Origin: an uncultured Actinomycetes bacterium | Lineage (GTDB): Bacteria; Actinomycetota; Thermoleophilia; Solirubrobacterales; 70-9 | Assembly (NCBI GenBank): GCA_946482365.1 | Contig: CAMLQY010000057.1 | Span: 1 to 5,700, forward strand | DNA: 5,700 nt | Reading direction: 5' to 3' | Shown here: positions 5,302 to 5,700 of the stretch, piece after piece | How positions within the stretch are numbered: the stretch's first letter is position 1 | How the letters are laid out: each line of letters opens with the position of its first letter | Made by a program: the position numbers and the translations under genes | Notes under the pieces: generated by a model | The model's input: only the letters and a program-made list of their open reading frames with translations | What the model was told of the DNA's origin: nothing | The model's database searches: none

Positions 5302-5559
5302 GTGAAGGTCCCCTCGCGCCGAACCGGGATCGTCGCGGCCCTCTGCGCCGCATTCCTCTCGCTGCTGCTGGCGGCGCCGGTCGCCATGGCCGAGAACGGC
5401 GTCGGCCTCGCCGGCCCGACGACCGACAAGACGGTGACCTTCTTCTGCTTCGGCGTGATCGCCTTCTTCGCGATCCTCGTGATCGTGCTCTCGGTGGTCC
5501 AGGGCCGGCTCGAGAAGCGCAAAGAACGCCGTAGGTACGACCTAGAGCGTTACGGCTGA
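5302..5559 (+). CDS. Small secreted/membrane protein of unknown function (85 aa)
   Basis: I do not recognise a named family. The N-terminus looks like a signal peptide: Arg6-Arg7, a hydrophobic stretch at 9-27, and a possible cleavage site after A28-M29-A30. A short exported segment (31-44, with NGVGLAGPTTDK) leads to a second hydrophobic helix (about 45-67, with FFCFGVIAFFAILVIVLSVV), followed by a strongly basic tail (RLEKRKERRRYDLERYG, 69-85). The expected mature form is a single-pass protein with an outside N-terminus and a cytoplasmic positively charged C-terminus. If the first segment is not cleaved, it would be a two-helix hairpin. Start GTG, possibly leaderless. Small proteins of this plan are sometimes accessory subunits of membrane complexes, but nothing here identifies a partner. 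G/C-rich third positions and the neat fit between neighbours support a real gene. Confidence 0.75.
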   Translation: MKVPSRRTGIVAALCAAFLSLLLAAPVAMAENGVGLAGPTTDKTVTFFCFGVIAFFAILVIVLSVVQGRLEKRKERRRYDLERYG

Positions 5560-5569
5560 GCCAGCTCAG
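5556..5569. repeat. Short palindrome spanning two convergent stop codons
   Basis: CTGAGC (5556-5561) and GCTCAG (5564-5569) are perfect inverted copies around 2 nt. They contain the stop codons of the 85-aa gene (TGA, 5557-5559) and of the opposite-strand gene (TCA, 5566-5568). No separate terminator fits in the 6-nt gap, so the two messages must overlap at their 3' ends. Confidence 0.5.
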
Positions 5570-5700
5570 TCCAGCCGGAAGCCGCTCAGCAGGCGCTTCT
5601 CCGCCTCGCCCTCGATCTTGGCCAGGACTTCGACCTTGCCCTCCAGCGGGGTGCCGCGGATCTTCGTCGCCAGCAGGTCGTCGACCTGGAAGATGCCGGC
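5566..5700 (-). CDS. C-terminal end of an unrecognised protein (truncated by window edge)
   Basis: An open frame without stops runs from the right edge to a TGA at 5568-5566, giving the last 44 residues, AGIFQVDDLLATKIRG and on to LLSGFRLD. Third codon positions are almost all G or C, as in the neighbouring genes, and the frame ends neatly 6 nt from the convergent gene. The segment is charged and non-hydrophobic, so a soluble C-terminus is likely. I cannot assign a family from this fragment. Confidence 0.65.
   Translation of the reverse strand, partial: AGIFQVDDLLATKIRGTPLEGKVEVLAKIEGEAEKRLLSGFRLD

Noticed and set aside
4356..5522. 388-codon minus-strand frame overlapping uppP and the 85-aa gene
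   Set aside because: It is an alternate frame of uppP with an Arg/Pro/Ala/Gly-rich translation typical of frame shadows. uppP has catalytic motifs and the right length.
1..5700. CRISPR array, insertion sequence, tRNA or rRNA
   Set aside because: No regularly spaced long repeats, transposase-like frame, terminal inverted repeats, or tRNA/rRNA-like sequences were seen. The 11-nt repeats are tandem operator units, not CRISPR repeats.

Overview
This is a GC-rich window (about two thirds G+C by eye). Genes are tightly packed, GTG and TTG starts are frequent, third codon positions are strongly G/C, and at least one gene may be leaderless. These traits and the protein sequences suggest an actinobacterium, possibly of the Thermoleophilia/Solirubrobacterales type. 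That placement is inference; no rRNA or other marker is present.

Positions 1-3130 (minus strand) carry a high-affinity phosphate uptake operon in the order pstS-pstC-pstA-pstB. PstS is a lipoprotein that captures phosphate outside the membrane, PstC and PstA form the channel, and PstB is the ATPase. PstB runs off the left edge of the window, and a phoU gene, common after pstB, would lie outside. The genes are coupled: 4 nt between pstS and pstC, a 4-nt pstC/pstA overlap, and 10 nt between pstA and the preferred pstB start. Positions 3315-4130 (minus) encode an OmpR/PhoB-type response regulator directly upstream of pstS. It is the obvious candidate regulator of the operon, but no sensor kinase gene is in the window.

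The most informative part is the regulatory DNA. Tandem 11-nt repeats beginning TTYAC, which resemble the Pho boxes of PhoP/PhoB/RegX3-type regulators, occur in three or four places. One pair lies about 100 nt upstream of pstS and abuts the U-tract of the regulator gene's terminator. A four-unit array is embedded in the last codons and stop of the regulator gene. One clear and one degenerate pair lie in the 278-nt gap upstream of the regulator. A perfect 13-bp inverted repeat sits just inside pstC, where it could separate the expression of pstS from that of the permease genes.

Positions 4409-5224 (minus) encode undecaprenyl-diphosphatase (UppP/BacA), followed by a strong hairpin. Diverging from it across a 77-nt promoter region is an 85-aa exported or membrane protein of unknown function (5302-5559, plus). 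That gene converges, with a 6-nt gap, on the 3' end of an unrecognised gene entering from the right edge (5566-5700, minus).

Overall the gene content is a conventional phosphate-starvation locus plus a cell-wall lipid-recycling gene. I see no evidence for a wholly new system. The interest lies in the layered Pho-box architecture, the hairpin inside pstC, and a possible Pho-controlled short transcript in the 4131-4408 gap.
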